Shown in pieces: positions 27,430-36,670 of a stretch of DNA of 64,000 nt (position 1 is its first letter; the number at the start of each line of letters is the position of its first letter). The notes under the pieces were generated by a model, which saw only the letters and a program-made list of their open reading frames with translations, had not been told where the DNA came from and did no database searches. The translations under genes and the position numbers were made by a program. Location: NCBI GenBank assembly GCA_038131595.1, contig JAYPPR010000008.1:310001-374000 (forward strand), written 5' to 3'. Source of the stretch: UBA9926 sp038131595. Lineage in GTDB: Bacteria > Pseudomonadota > Gammaproteobacteria > Pseudomonadales > Azotimanducaceae.

Positions 27430-27816
27430 ATGAGCAACGAAATTCCAATGATGGCCATGGCTGTCGGTGTCATCATCCCACTTGCTGTTTTCGTTTGGCT
27501 GTATTTCGAAGAGAAAGGAAAGCGGGACACCATGCTCGAAATTGCCAAGCACATTGACGATCCTAAACAACTCGAGCAGTTGGTATCCGTTTTTAATGAG
27601 AAAAAGGAGCCAATTGACTATCGACGCGGCGGCGTCATCGCAATATTTGTTGGTCTCGGCATATTTATGTTGGGTTATTTGTCCCTCGGCGCTCTCTTCG
27701 AGGGAGTTGGCGCCTTGGTCGGCTTAATCGGCGCGGGCACTATGATCGCTGGGTATCTTTACCCAAAAACCAGCGAGGAAATCACCCACGCCGTCGAAGA
27801 ATTTGAGCGAGAGTAG
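27430..27816 (+). CDS. DUF6249-type small membrane protein
   Basis: The 128-aa protein starts at the ATG at 27430; a TTG at 27418 is also in frame. It has one N-terminal membrane helix (AMAVGVIIPLAVFVWLYF), a short charged soluble part with EIAKHIDDPKQLEQLV, and two further helices (GVIAIFVGLGIFMLGYLSLG and GVGALVGLIGAGTMIAGYLY). This matches the DUF6249 pattern. Function is unknown. It is the first gene of a tight three-gene operon with a second small membrane protein and an XRE regulator. Confidence 0.75.
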   Translation: MSNEIPMMAMAVGVIIPLAVFVWLYFEEKGKRDTMLEIAKHIDDPKQLEQLVSVFNEKKEPIDYRRGGVIAIFVGLGIFMLGYLSLGALFEGVGALVGLIGAGTMIAGYLYPKTSEEITHAVEEFERE

Positions 27817-27820
27817 GCGC

Positions 27821-28063
27821 ATGTTTTCAACAAAGCTTTTGTCTAGCCTCCCGGAGGGACTCGGTGTGGTGACCTTCTTTTTGGTCTTCCTTCCATTGCA
27901 CAGCGCCGAACTCAACTACCTCCTCAATTTTGGGCTGTCCTTTGCTTTCTGCTATGTCACGATCTTCGTCGCGAAAAATTTCATCACCAGCAAATGGACG
28001 CTTGAGGATGAGTCGGAGGCTCGCGACCTCACCTTGAAAACTCGACAATTCGAAGAGCGCTAG
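27821..28063 (+). CDS. Small two-helix membrane protein
   Basis: An 80-aa protein with two hydrophobic helices: one around GLGVVTFFLVFLPLHSA and one around LLNFGLSFAFCYVTIFVAKNF. It ends in a short charged tail. I do not recognise the family. The ATG at 27821 starts five bases after the upstream stop. Its tight spacing in the operon suggests a functional partner of the DUF6249 protein and the regulator. Confidence 0.7.
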   Translation: MFSTKLLSSLPEGLGVVTFFLVFLPLHSAELNYLLNFGLSFAFCYVTIFVAKNFITSKWTLEDESEARDLTLKTRQFEER

Positions 28064-28066
28064 CAG

Positions 28067-28282
28067 GTGGGGAAACACCATAAGAACCTGCGAAATGACC
28101 TTGAGGCCCGTCGAAAATTAGCGGGCCTGACTCAACAAGAACTGTCTGTGCTTGCGGATGTCTCGAGGAAAAGCATTAACGCCATTGAGAATGGGATCTA
28201 TGTGCCCTCTACTGTCCTCGCGTTAAAAATTGCCAGCACGCTCGATTGCCGTGTGGAAGATCTCTTCCAATTACCGCCCTAG
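28067..28282 (+). CDS. XRE-family helix-turn-helix regulator (YozG-like)
   Basis: The 71-aa protein is one Cro/CI-type HTH domain: NLRNDLEARRKLAGLTQQELSVLADVSRKSINAIENGIYVPSTVLALKIA. The ending CRVEDLFQL is typical of small YozG-like regulators. Such proteins are often encoded beside short two- to four-helix membrane proteins, as here. The GTG start at 28067 is three bases past the preceding stop, so the genes are coupled. It probably binds the palindrome upstream of the operon. Confidence 0.88.
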   Translation: MGKHHKNLRNDLEARRKLAGLTQQELSVLADVSRKSINAIENGIYVPSTVLALKIASTLDCRVEDLFQLPP

Positions 28283-28350
28283 GGCTCGTCGCTCTCGCGC
28301 CGCCCTTTCCCAAGCACCCTGTGCCTCGCGACCGATAGGATTGACCCCTT

Positions 28351-29169
28351 TTACAAAGGATCCCCGCCCAACACGGCTGGCGTCTCGCAATACGTTTTAA
28401 GGATGTAATGCTGGTGCTCCTCAATTCGAGGGGTGAGGACTTCTGCTATCGCAGGAACCTTCGCATTGCTCGCAAAGAATTTCAGCATGCCCTGATTCTG
28501 TGCTGTCACAGGCATGATGTCTGGTGGCGTTGCGGTGACACACATGCTCATGGTCGCCCAGTAAATATCCGCAGCCGAGACAGCATCGCCAACAAGATAT
28601 GCTGAACCACGTTCTGCCTGCGTTTTAAGCCGCGCATCAATCAGCGCGATCACCTCGGCCACCTTGGCTGGCGCCGCAGCACTCGCAGTCTCGCTGTACC
28701 CATACTTACGGCTCAGCGGCCCATCATTCATGATTCTCATATTCCAGACCATGCCATCTTCCCCGAGGATGACCGCACACAGACCGAACATTTCGACCCT
28801 CTGCGCGACGTCGTCTGGAATCAGTGCAGGGGCTGATGGGCTGCCCACGCGCTCAGCAAGCGCGAGTTGCTCAATCCATACATTGCGGGGCCGCTCGTCG
28901 TCATGAAACATCGTGGGCAGGCTCGTTTGGCTAGTAAGCTCAAAGAGCCGCGCCTGACGATCCTCGCCCGTTTCTTTGTCGATACCCATCGGAGGATGCA
29001 GCGCGCGAGTGAGCGAAATGCCTTTCACGAAGCAAACGTTCTTTAATGCCTCGGAGTACAGCGCTTGAAGCCCCGGGATAAAGGTAACCCGCGTGCCCTC
29101 GGTCATTGCAGCAGCATCGTCAAGGGAAATGAAAGTCGGTGTTGATTGATCGCTCACGGCTCTTCTCAC
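28351..29169 (-). CDS. Glutathione S-transferase-like protein
   Basis: The 272-aa protein has a GST-like C-terminal helical domain: SAYLVGDAVSAADIYWATM, with the conserved Asp of the N-capping box. The N-terminal half contains a thioredoxin-like region (SEALKNVCFVKGISLTRALH, QTSLPTMFHDDERPRN). The start is a GTG at 29169, or a second GTG four codons later. Function is unknown; it could act in detoxification. It ends facing the XRE operon, with 68 bp between the convergent stops. Confidence 0.72.
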   Translation of the reverse strand: MRRAVSDQSTPTFISLDDAAAMTEGTRVTFIPGLQALYSEALKNVCFVKGISLTRALHPPMGIDKETGEDRQARLFELTSQTSLPTMFHDDERPRNVWIEQLALAERVGSPSAPALIPDDVAQRVEMFGLCAVILGEDGMVWNMRIMNDGPLSRKYGYSETASAAAPAKVAEVIALIDARLKTQAERGSAYLVGDAVSAADIYWATMSMCVTATPPDIMPVTAQNQGMLKFFASNAKVPAIAEVLTPRIEEHQHYILKTYCETPAVLGGDPL

Positions 29170-29331
29170 AGTCTCGATTTAAGCTTGAGTGAACCGACAT
29201 TCACAGTGCCCGTCAAGTCGGACCTCTCACCGTGAGCTACTTCTAACTGACTCGGGCAAATGCTCCGCCTGTCGGATGGACCAGCTCTTCACTACCGTTC
29301 AATAAAGAAATGTCGCGATTATCGCTGACGA

Positions 29332-29838
29332 TTAATCCGGCAAGCGATACTCATAATGAAGGCAGGGAATATTTTTCTGTTTCGACAAGCTAAAGACTTC
29401 TCCAGTACCTATTTGCTTAAACCCGACTTTTTCAAGAACGTTGGAGGAAGCCGAATTACCTTCGTAGACATTCGCTCTAACTTGTCTAAAGCAGGTCTCT
29501 GCGCTCGCGTACCCCAGCAGCGCGTGACACGCCTCGGTTGCGTACCCCTTACCCCAATATTCAAACCCAAGCCAATAGCCGAGTTCACAACTGTCATCAC
29601 CTTGAGGGGTTAAGCCTATCCCCCCTATCAGTAACCCATCGTGAAAAATGTTGAGATTGAATTCACTGGAGTGAACGATCCCCATCCAATACTCGGCATC
29701 TTCGTCGGTGTAGGGATAGGGCACATTACTCAACGTTTCGGAGACGCGAGGGTCACCAATCAGCTCAATTAGTCGGGCTTTATCCAGCGCACTCAACTTC
29801 TTGATCGTTAACCGTTCGGTGCTTATTTCTATCATCAT
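29332..29838 (-). CDS. GNAT N-acetyltransferase (RimJ/RimL type)
   Basis: The 168-aa protein begins IEISTERLTIKKLS and contains GYWLGFEYWGKGYATEA, the acetyl-CoA pyrophosphate loop of RimJ/RimL-like transferases, and ANVYEGNSASSNVLEKVGFKQIG. These enzymes acetylate ribosomal proteins, antibiotics or small molecules. The true substrate is not clear. The first or second of two adjacent ATGs may be the start. Confidence 0.88.
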   Translation of the reverse strand: MMIEISTERLTIKKLSALDKARLIELIGDPRVSETLSNVPYPYTDEDAEYWMGIVHSSEFNLNIFHDGLLIGGIGLTPQGDDSCELGYWLGFEYWGKGYATEACHALLGYASAETCFRQVRANVYEGNSASSNVLEKVGFKQIGTGEVFSLSKQKNIPCLHYEYRLPD

Positions 29839-30320
29839 CTATCTGTCGTCTTTCTATCGTTTTTCTATCGTCGTGTTCGCTTTGTTCCAAGGAACGATAG
29901 GACGCGTCAGATTGTTCTGGTTTACCAAACACTTCCCAAGACTAATGCTAGTCACACTCACGTTGACGCTAAAGACGCATCTTCAGTCGATTTATGCTTC
30001 GCAAAGTCTCTCATCCACTCACCGCATCATAGAAGACGCTGGAGGGCGACTTGTAAAACCTGCGCTTCGGCTATGGGGACTCAATGCCTTTGCTATTGGA
30101 GCACAACTCATTGAGTTAATGCTTCAAGAAACTTCACTGCCGCCGAATGGCAACGTACAAAATCCTACCCTGATTACTTCCCTGACTTTTTTTCATCAGC
30201 GATCAGCGTTTTCGCTAACTGTCATGGCACCGCTCAGTAGCAGCAAACTTTATCGGCCAGGGAGAGGGACATCCTTTGGCATTAATGCACGAAGCTATGA
30301 AGCTCTGCTACGATTCTCTC
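29839..30320. other. Gap before PhyH gene, possible gene debris
   Basis: No intact gene is supported here. In the plus direction, two short stretches read protein-like: HRIIEDAGGRLVKPALRLWG in one frame, and AEWQRTKSYPDYFPDFFSSAI followed by a stop in another. They do not match a family I know. They may be a decayed gene or chance. A 190-aa frame spanning 29801-30373 runs across neighbouring starts and is rejected. Confidence 0.35.
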
Positions 30321-31465
30321 ATGACAGACATCAGCGCGAGCCAATACGAAACATCCCTCGGGGCTTACATTGACCAAGGGATGCAAACAGCCGAATCACT
30401 GGGCAATCGAGGCCCAATACGATTTGATGCGGAGGGAAAGCTGGCACCCGATATTCTAGAGGCCTACTGGCGTACGGGTTTTTATGTCTTCGAGGGTTTA
30501 ATCGACTCAGGCGAGATACAGCTTCTAAGAGAGGATATGGAATCACTCCTTGATCGCGCCCCGATCGACAACGGCGCAACGGTTGACCATCAAGGAAGAC
30601 CCGCCTTCGGCCAACAATTTGCACGTAGTGTTTACTCACTGATCAGGCCCTTGAGTGATCCGTGGGGCGGCACAGGAAAATTAAACGGTCGCCATCCAAC
30701 CCAGATGACGCAGCCGAAAAGTGACGAGGACGCACCAAAAAAAGTCGTCTTTCTAATGGGCGGTATGTGCCAGATTATGGATAGCGGGCTGAGGCTCTAC
30801 GGGCATCCCGATTTGCTTGCTGTTGCAGCGTCCATCAACGGCGATGACTTTGTGCCTTATAACGACGCCATCTTTGTCAAACAGCCAGGTCTAGGGGGTT
30901 CCGTGTCTTGGCACCAAGATGGGGTTACCCACTGGGATTCTCCTGAGTGGGATGAAGGCATCCACGGCTTCAATTTCCAAGTTCAGCTGTACGACACCTC
31001 CGCGATGAGTTGCCTTTGGGTCGCGCCGGGATCACACAAGGCAGGAAAGATTGATATCGAAAAGCTGATCGAAGACAACGGGTCCGAGCAGCTCGAGGGA
31101 GCGGTCCCACTGCATGCGAAAGCTGGCGACGTCACCATCGTCAACCGCCAGGCGCTGCATTGCTCTTTCGCGAATGTATCCCAAGACCAGCGCATCTCAC
31201 TGACGTTTGGGTTCCACAGAAGAAGCTCCGTGCTGGGTGCGAAGGGGCGCTCAGCGAGTCGACCAATGTTGTGTACGACGAAAGTCGTATCGACGAGCGA
31301 TCTCAAGTCATCGGAGTGGCCATCGACGCGAGAGCCCAGTACTACCCAGAGGAAACGCGTTACCACTATCATCCAATGGCGGGCCGAGAGCAGGAACTCG
31401 CGTTTAATTCAGCAAACTGGGAAAAAATCGTTAAGGACTACAACCTCAAAGACCTTTCTATCTAG
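30321..31465 (+). pseudogene. Phytanoyl-CoA dioxygenase-family gene with a frameshift
   Basis: The product is a PhyH-family Fe(II)/2-oxoglutarate dioxygenase. The iron ligands are His198 and Asp200 in SWHQDGVTHW and His280 in ALHCSF; the 2-oxoglutarate Arg291 is in RISLTFGF. The natural frame breaks at a run of four Gs (31244-31247). Adding one G restores HRRSSVLGAKGALSES and joins it to the last segment, which includes DERSQVIGVAIDARAQYYP and ends KDYNLKDLSI at 31465. All catalytic residues precede the break. It could be a sequencing error in a homopolymer or a real, recent lesion. The start at 30321 is the best guess. Confidence 0.78.
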
Positions 31466-31580
31466 AGTCTCTCCATCAAAGAAGTAAGAGGTTATAGGGT
31501 TCGGTGGCGCCAACCAAAGCATGCTTGGACGTGAGCTGCTGAATGTGCTATTCGATTACTAGCGAAAAGGGGGAAACAGT

Positions 31581-33047
31581 TTGGCTACCCGGGCTAGTCT
31601 TTCAACTTTAATTCTTTATGGCGTCGGAAATATCTCGCCGGCGGTCAAAAACAATCTTCTTTCCTCCTTCCTCTTTTACTATTACAACCAGGTGCTCGGA
31701 TTGTCCCCATGGCTGGTCAGTATGGCCCTTGCCATTGCACTCGTTGTGGATGCAGTCACCGATCCGGTGGTGGGTTATGTTTCGGACCACACCCGCACCA
31801 AATGGGGTCGACGACATCCCTACATCTATATCAGCGTGATCCCGAGTTCAGCGTTCTACTTCTTTCTGATCATGGCGGACTTCGGGGAAAGTCAGACCGC
31901 TTTGTTCGTTCAGTTGCTGCTGCTGATCACTGGCCTACGTGTCTCGTGGACATTTTTCCAAGTGCCTCGCGAAGCGCTCGGCGCGGAACTGTCTAAGGAC
32001 TACAGCCAGCGGACAACACTGAATGGCCTCTCAATGTTCTTCGGCTGGATCGGCGGAGCCGGTATCGCCTACGTGACAAACGCATACTTCCTAGGTGGCA
32101 GCTACGACAACGAACAAGGATACCGAACGCTTGCCTACTGGGGCTCGGCCATCATCCTTCTGACGAGCATCACGTTTGCAGTAGGCACGCATCGGAACAT
32201 TTCCGAACTCGAGGTGCCTCCAGCGCGTGCGAAGCCAAAGCTAACGGACATCTGGCAGGAGATTCTGGAAACCCTAAATCACAAGTCCTGGCTGGTCTTA
32301 TTCTTCGCTGGCGTCGTTTTTAGCATCTACGTTGGTCTCACTACCGGTCTTGGCATCTACTTCAATCGGTTCTTCTGGGACTGGACACCGTCTGATATCG
32401 CCATTTTTGCGATCGCAGACCTTAGCGCTGCCTTGGTTATTAGCGTATTCGCCGGTGTGCTTGCCAAGGGATGGGACAAAAAGCGTCTTGCGACCTGGCT
32501 CTTTATCGTCAGCATCATCGTCGGCCCCGTTTTGCTCCTTGGCCGGTTATCGGACATGTACCTCGGCACCTCGGTTATGCCTCCCAATGGAGAGCAGTAC
32601 GGCATGCTTTGGTGGGTCATGCTCATTCACAGTGTCTTCATGGCGGCAATTGGCGTGCTTGCTTGGGTTCTCGTAGGTTCAATGACCGCAGATGTGGTCG
32701 AGGACAGCCAGCGTCAGACTGGAAAGCGTTCAGAGGGTCTTTTCTTTGCAGGCCCGAACCTGGTTCAGAAATGTATCAGCGGACTCGGTTTCATCATCAA
32801 GGGCGGCATTCTGACAGCAGTCGGTTTCTCCGATGCCGTAACCGATGCCGAGAAGATTGAAGCGGTCGGATATCTCGCGATGGTGGTTGCTGCGCTCGCC
32901 ATCATCCTGCCTAGCATCGCGCTCGCGATCTTCTCGCGCTACGACATCACACAGTCAGTTCATGAACAGAACTTGCTAGATCTAGGATACGAGGAAGAAA
33001 CCGGGGCTAGCGTCATACGCTCTGCACCAGCAGACGGCAAAGGCTAG
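31581..33047 (+). CDS. MFS transporter of the GPH (glycoside-cation symporter) type
   Basis: The 488-aa protein has about 12 membrane helices. The N-terminal LSTLILYGVGNISPAVKNNLLSSFLFYYYNQVLGLS and the motif DAVTDPVVGYVSDHTRTKWGRRHPYI are characteristic of the glycoside-pentoside-hexuronide cation symporter family. The start is a TTG at 31581 after a strong AAAGGGGG. It lies 115 bp after the PhyH gene and may carry its substrate or product. The substrate is unknown; steroid or sugar-like compounds occur in this group. Confidence 0.86.
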   Translation: MATRASLSTLILYGVGNISPAVKNNLLSSFLFYYYNQVLGLSPWLVSMALAIALVVDAVTDPVVGYVSDHTRTKWGRRHPYIYISVIPSSAFYFFLIMADFGESQTALFVQLLLLITGLRVSWTFFQVPREALGAELSKDYSQRTTLNGLSMFFGWIGGAGIAYVTNAYFLGGSYDNEQGYRTLAYWGSAIILLTSITFAVGTHRNISELEVPPARAKPKLTDIWQEILETLNHKSWLVLFFAGVVFSIYVGLTTGLGIYFNRFFWDWTPSDIAIFAIADLSAALVISVFAGVLAKGWDKKRLATWLFIVSIIVGPVLLLGRLSDMYLGTSVMPPNGEQYGMLWWVMLIHSVFMAAIGVLAWVLVGSMTADVVEDSQRQTGKRSEGLFFAGPNLVQKCISGLGFIIKGGILTAVGFSDAVTDAEKIEAVGYLAMVVAALAIILPSIALAIFSRYDITQSVHEQNLLDLGYEEETGASVIRSAPADGKG

Positions 33048-33358
33048 ATGGTCAACTCGGCACAGATCTCGCGGCTGGTTGTGAAGCTGATTTTCTCAGG
33101 CCCGACCTGCTGATCATTCCGTTCAGTGGCATAATAATCGCCACCGTTTATAACTTGACTTGTGCGAGTTTTCCGATTCTTTATAAAGTAGAAAATTGGG
33201 CTAGCCTGCGCCCATTAACCACTATCGTTAAAAAAGCGGGTTTAATGTTGAGCGATGTGTGAAACAAAAAACAAAGACTTAGTCCCTAACCTCAAATAAC
33301 CCTCTATTAACCTGTATTTTTTACGCTGTGAAGGACCTTTCCACGCAGCGCAAAAATA
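33048..33358. other. AT-rich gap before the VanZ-like gene
   Basis: The 310-bp gap becomes clearly AT-rich from about 33120 and forms part of a low-GC patch that continues to about 33780. No promoter, terminator or small gene was recognised. Confidence 0.5.
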
Positions 33359-33745
33359 CTAAGTTGTTCGATTTAATCTCTTGTAAATCAGCACAAAAAA
33401 ACCGGCGCCAATTAAAGTCCATAGAATGTCATTCCAATCAAAGACACCTCTTCCGGGTGTAAATTTTGTAATGAACTCATTAGCAATTAATCCCGATATT
33501 GAGATTCCTACTGACCAATAGAGTCTATTTTTGAATAAAGATGAATGAGGTTTGGATAATTCTGGAATCACTACATATAACAGAGCAGGCAATCCTATTC
33601 CTGGCAGAAAATTTGGAGCAACCCCAAGAAGATAAATTATTATTTCATTAGTACCGTCATAATTTGGTCTTAGGTAATCCTGGACTACGGGAAAAAGCAA
33701 AAAAGAAATAATAAAAACTATGTGATAAACGTATTTATTTTCCAT
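33359..33745 (-). CDS. Small VanZ-like membrane protein
   Basis: The 128-aa protein has about four hydrophobic helices. FDWNDILWTLIGAGFFVLIY near the C terminus recalls the closing motif of VanZ-like proteins, which often contain an acidic DW-x-D turn. The coding sequence is much richer in A and T than its neighbours, using many AAA, ATA and TTT codons, so horizontal transfer is likely. Function is unknown. The ATG at 33745 is the first codon of the family-like stretch. It lies between an MFS gene and guaA with no apparent link to either. Confidence 0.6.
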   Translation of the reverse strand: MENKYVYHIVFIISFLLFPVVQDYLRPNYDGTNEIIIYLLGVAPNFLPGIGLPALLYVVIPELSKPHSSLFKNRLYWSVGISISGLIANEFITKFTPGRGVFDWNDILWTLIGAGFFVLIYKRLNRTT

Positions 33746-33783
33746 TTAAGTCCTAATGTTACAGTAGCTCCAGACGTTTATCT

Positions 33784-35379
33784 TCACTCCCACTCGATAG
33801 TCGCCGGCGGTTTGCTGGAAATATCTAAGGTCACTCGAGATATTTCATTGATCTCGTTGATGATGCGGGACGAGACGCGCTCGAGAAATTCATAAGGCAA
33901 ACGAGCAGCGCGCGCTGTCATAAAGTCGATGGTTTCTACCGCTCGGAGCGCTACAACATACTCATATCGTCTCGCATCACCCACTACCCCCACCGACTTA
34001 ACTGGCAAAAATACGGTGAAGGCCTGACTGACGCTGTCATAGAGATTAGCGGCCCTTAACTCTTCAATATAAATCGCATCAGCTCGCCTAAGGATATCGG
34101 CGTATTCGCGCTTCACCTCTCCTAAAATACGCACACCAAGACCAGGGCCTGGAAACGGGTGCCTAAACACCATCTCACTCGGTAAACCTAACGCTAACCC
34201 AATTTTCCTGACTTCATCCTTGAAGAGTTCGCGCAGAGGCTCAACTAACTCAAGCTTCATATCCTCCGGCAGCCCACCCACATTATGGTGCGACTTAATC
34301 ACATGTGCCTTGCCACCCGATGCCCCGCCCGACTCGATAAGATCCGGATAAATCGTGCCTTGAGCAAGAAAACTAACATTGTTTATTTTTTCCGCTTCGG
34401 CGTCGAAAACTTCGATAAAGGTATTGCCGATGACCTTGCGCTTCGCTTCAGGATCAGTCACTCCTTCCAAGCCGCGCAGGAAAGTCTCACTCGCGTCGAC
34501 CTTGACGACGTTGATATCAAGGGCATTGTTTGAAGCATGGGTCATCATGTTCATGACCTGATTGGCCTCTTCAAACCGCAGCAAACCGTTATCGACAAAG
34601 ACACACGTCAATTGATCGCCGATGGCTCTTGCGAGCAGTGCCGCCACAACAGAAGAGTCTACCCCTCCGGAAAGACCCAGTATGACGTTTTGATCGCCCA
34701 CCTGGGCACGCACTCGACTGACAATGTCCTCGACAATTTGATCGGGCGTCCAAAGCCCTTGGCAGCGACAGACATCTTTTAGGAAAGCGTCGATGATTTC
34801 AGCGCCACGAGGCGTATGCTGCACTTCTGGGTGAAATTGCACGCCATAAAGGTGACGGTCCGGGTCCGCCATTGCCGCAATGGGGCAGGTCTCAGTACTG
34901 GCAACGAGGCTAAACCCTTCGGGCAATGCCTCCACCTGGTCACCATGGCTCATCCATACATCCAGCGCGTCAAGGGGGTTACCCTCATCGTCGATGAGTG
35001 ATGAGAAAATAGTGGGCGCCGCATGAAACTGGACCGCGGCATGACCAAACTCATGTTTGGCAACCGAGGCGACGCGGCCACCCAGTTGCTCGGCCATGGT
35101 TTGCATGCCGTAACAAATCCCGAGCACTGGTACGGTTTTGGTGAACAAATAGGCAGGCGCGCGAGGGGTATGCTTCTCAGTCACTGATTCAGGCCCGCCA
35201 GACAACACAACGCCATTGGGTTCGAACGCCTCGAACTGAGATTCAGTGATTTCGCTCGAATGAATCTCGCAATAGACGCCAAGCTCCCGAATACGCCGCG
35301 CGATCAATTGGGTGTATTGGGATCCGAAATCAAGAATAAGGATACGGTCTTGATGGATATCAACCGAGCTTGAAGACAT
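33784..35379 (-). CDS. guaA: GMP synthase (glutamine-hydrolysing)
   Basis: GuaA converts XMP to GMP in the last step of purine synthesis. The glutamine amidotransferase half carries FGSQYTQLIARR, the Cys nucleophile in GICYGMQTMAEQLGG and the HPE of VQFHPEV. The ATP pyrophosphatase half starts near residue 205 with LGLSGGVDSSVVAAL, and the dimerisation domain ends KPPATIEWE. Length 531 aa is as expected. guaB, often next to it, is absent from this window. A -10-like TATAAT sits 25 bp before the start. Confidence 0.97.
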   Translation of the reverse strand: MSSSSVDIHQDRILILDFGSQYTQLIARRIRELGVYCEIHSSEITESQFEAFEPNGVVLSGGPESVTEKHTPRAPAYLFTKTVPVLGICYGMQTMAEQLGGRVASVAKHEFGHAAVQFHAAPTIFSSLIDDEGNPLDALDVWMSHGDQVEALPEGFSLVASTETCPIAAMADPDRHLYGVQFHPEVQHTPRGAEIIDAFLKDVCRCQGLWTPDQIVEDIVSRVRAQVGDQNVILGLSGGVDSSVVAALLARAIGDQLTCVFVDNGLLRFEEANQVMNMMTHASNNALDINVVKVDASETFLRGLEGVTDPEAKRKVIGNTFIEVFDAEAEKINNVSFLAQGTIYPDLIESGGASGGKAHVIKSHHNVGGLPEDMKLELVEPLRELFKDEVRKIGLALGLPSEMVFRHPFPGPGLGVRILGEVKREYADILRRADAIYIEELRAANLYDSVSQAFTVFLPVKSVGVVGDARRYEYVVALRAVETIDFMTARAARLPYEFLERVSSRIINEINEISRVTLDISSKPPATIEWE

Positions 35380-35403
35380 GATGGGCTCTGCTTACAAAAT
35401 CAA

Positions 35404-35431
35404 ATTATAAGCGAGCGCATCGTAGGCGCAA
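35404..35431 (-). promoter_or_regulatory. Probable guaA promoter
   Basis: On the minus strand TATAAT (35409-35404) follows TTGCGC (35431-35426) with 16 bp between. The -10 lies 25 bp before the guaA ATG. The fit to a sigma70 promoter is good at -10 and fair at -35. Confidence 0.5.
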
Positions 35432-35542
35432 CGCTTGAGGCTCCTCGAGCCCAACCTACCCCCCACTTCGCCCTCTTCAATCCTTATCGCTGTTTGAGCC
35501 TGCTTTCGCTATCATTTTCGAGAGCCCTTTGTAGATCACCCC

Positions 35543-36670
35543 ATGACACAAACAACCGGATTCGTTTGGCACGAGAAGAGCATGTGGCACGACAACGGGG
35601 CCGCCTCTGGCACTTATCCAGCATCGGGCGAGTTCCAGCCGGGAATTCATGTGGAAAATCCGGAAACCAAACGCCGGTTGAAAAATCTGCTAGACGCCTA
35701 CGACGTCACGCCCGAGCTGACTGCTATCAATCCCATTCCTATGGATGAGTCAGCGCTGCTTAACTTTCACACGCCTCAATACGTCGACCTCGTTAAGTCG
35801 CAATCTAGAACCACCGGGGGTTCGGTAGGAGATGCTGCCTGGGCAGGTCCAGGAACCTTTGATGTTGCAAGGCTAGCCGCAGGCGGAACTTACTCGGCGA
35901 TATCGGCAGTGCTGGAGGGAAGCTGTCGAAACGCTTACGCCCTCATGCGCCCACCCGGGCATCACGCCGAACGGGATCGCGGGCGCGGGTTTTGTATCTT
36001 CAACAACATTGCGCTCGGGGTGCTCGCAGCTCGGCAGTCCCACCAAATAGAAAGAGTGGCAGTCGTGGACTGGGACGTCCATCACGGCAATGGCACACAG
36101 CAGGCGTTCTACTCAGACCCGAATGCACTCACTATCAGCATCCACCAAGAGATGCTCTATCCGGTGAATCTTGGCACCCTTTCAGAAATTGGCGCCGATG
36201 CCGGTGAAGGGACTAACCTCAATATCCCCCTGCCTGCAGGGTGCGGTGGCGAGGCCTATCTATCAGTACTTGATGAGATCGTCGTGCCGAGTCTTCACGC
36301 TTTCAAGCCCGACCTAATCGTAGTCGCGTGTGGGTTTGATGCCAGCTATTTTGACCCAATGAGTCACATGCTACTGGTGGCTTCACACTTTAAGACGATG
36401 ACAGAACGGATGATGCAAGCGGCCGACGATCTCTGCGCCGGCAGGATCGTGCTAAACCATGAGGGCGGCTACTCGGAATTTTATGTTCCTTTCTGCGGAA
36501 TGGCCGCTATTGAGGCGCTCTCTGGTATTGAATCCGGCGTCAAAGACCCTTACCGCGGTACCGAAAAGGTCGACAATCAGCGCCTAAAGCCTCACCAGCG
36601 AGCGGCGATTGATGCCGCAAGGGACGGTCCACTTGCCCACTTGATGACTAAGATCGAGGCATCATCGTAG
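35543..36670 (+). CDS. Histone deacetylase-family amidohydrolase
   Basis: The 375-aa protein is a class II HDAC-like, zinc-dependent deacetylase. Hallmarks are RPPGHHAERDRGRGFCIFNNIALG, the DWDVHHGNGTQ zinc site, VVACGFDAS and the NHEGGYS end. In bacteria the group includes acetoin-utilisation and acetylpolyamine deacetylases, so polyamines or acetylated small molecules are plausible substrates. It is the first gene of a run in which its TAG stop shares a base with the GTG of xseA. Confidence 0.92.
   Translation: MTQTTGFVWHEKSMWHDNGAASGTYPASGEFQPGIHVENPETKRRLKNLLDAYDVTPELTAINPIPMDESALLNFHTPQYVDLVKSQSRTTGGSVGDAAWAGPGTFDVARLAAGGTYSAISAVLEGSCRNAYALMRPPGHHAERDRGRGFCIFNNIALGVLAARQSHQIERVAVVDWDVHHGNGTQQAFYSDPNALTISIHQEMLYPVNLGTLSEIGADAGEGTNLNIPLPAGCGGEAYLSVLDEIVVPSLHAFKPDLIVVACGFDASYFDPMSHMLLVASHFKTMTERMMQAADDLCAGRIVLNHEGGYSEFYVPFCGMAAIEALSGIESGVKDPYRGTEKVDNQRLKPHQRAAIDAARDGPLAHLMTKIEASS

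Noticed and set aside
29801..30373. 190-aa plus-strand frame
   Set aside because: It spans the GNAT start and the PhyH 5' end and shows no family features over its length.
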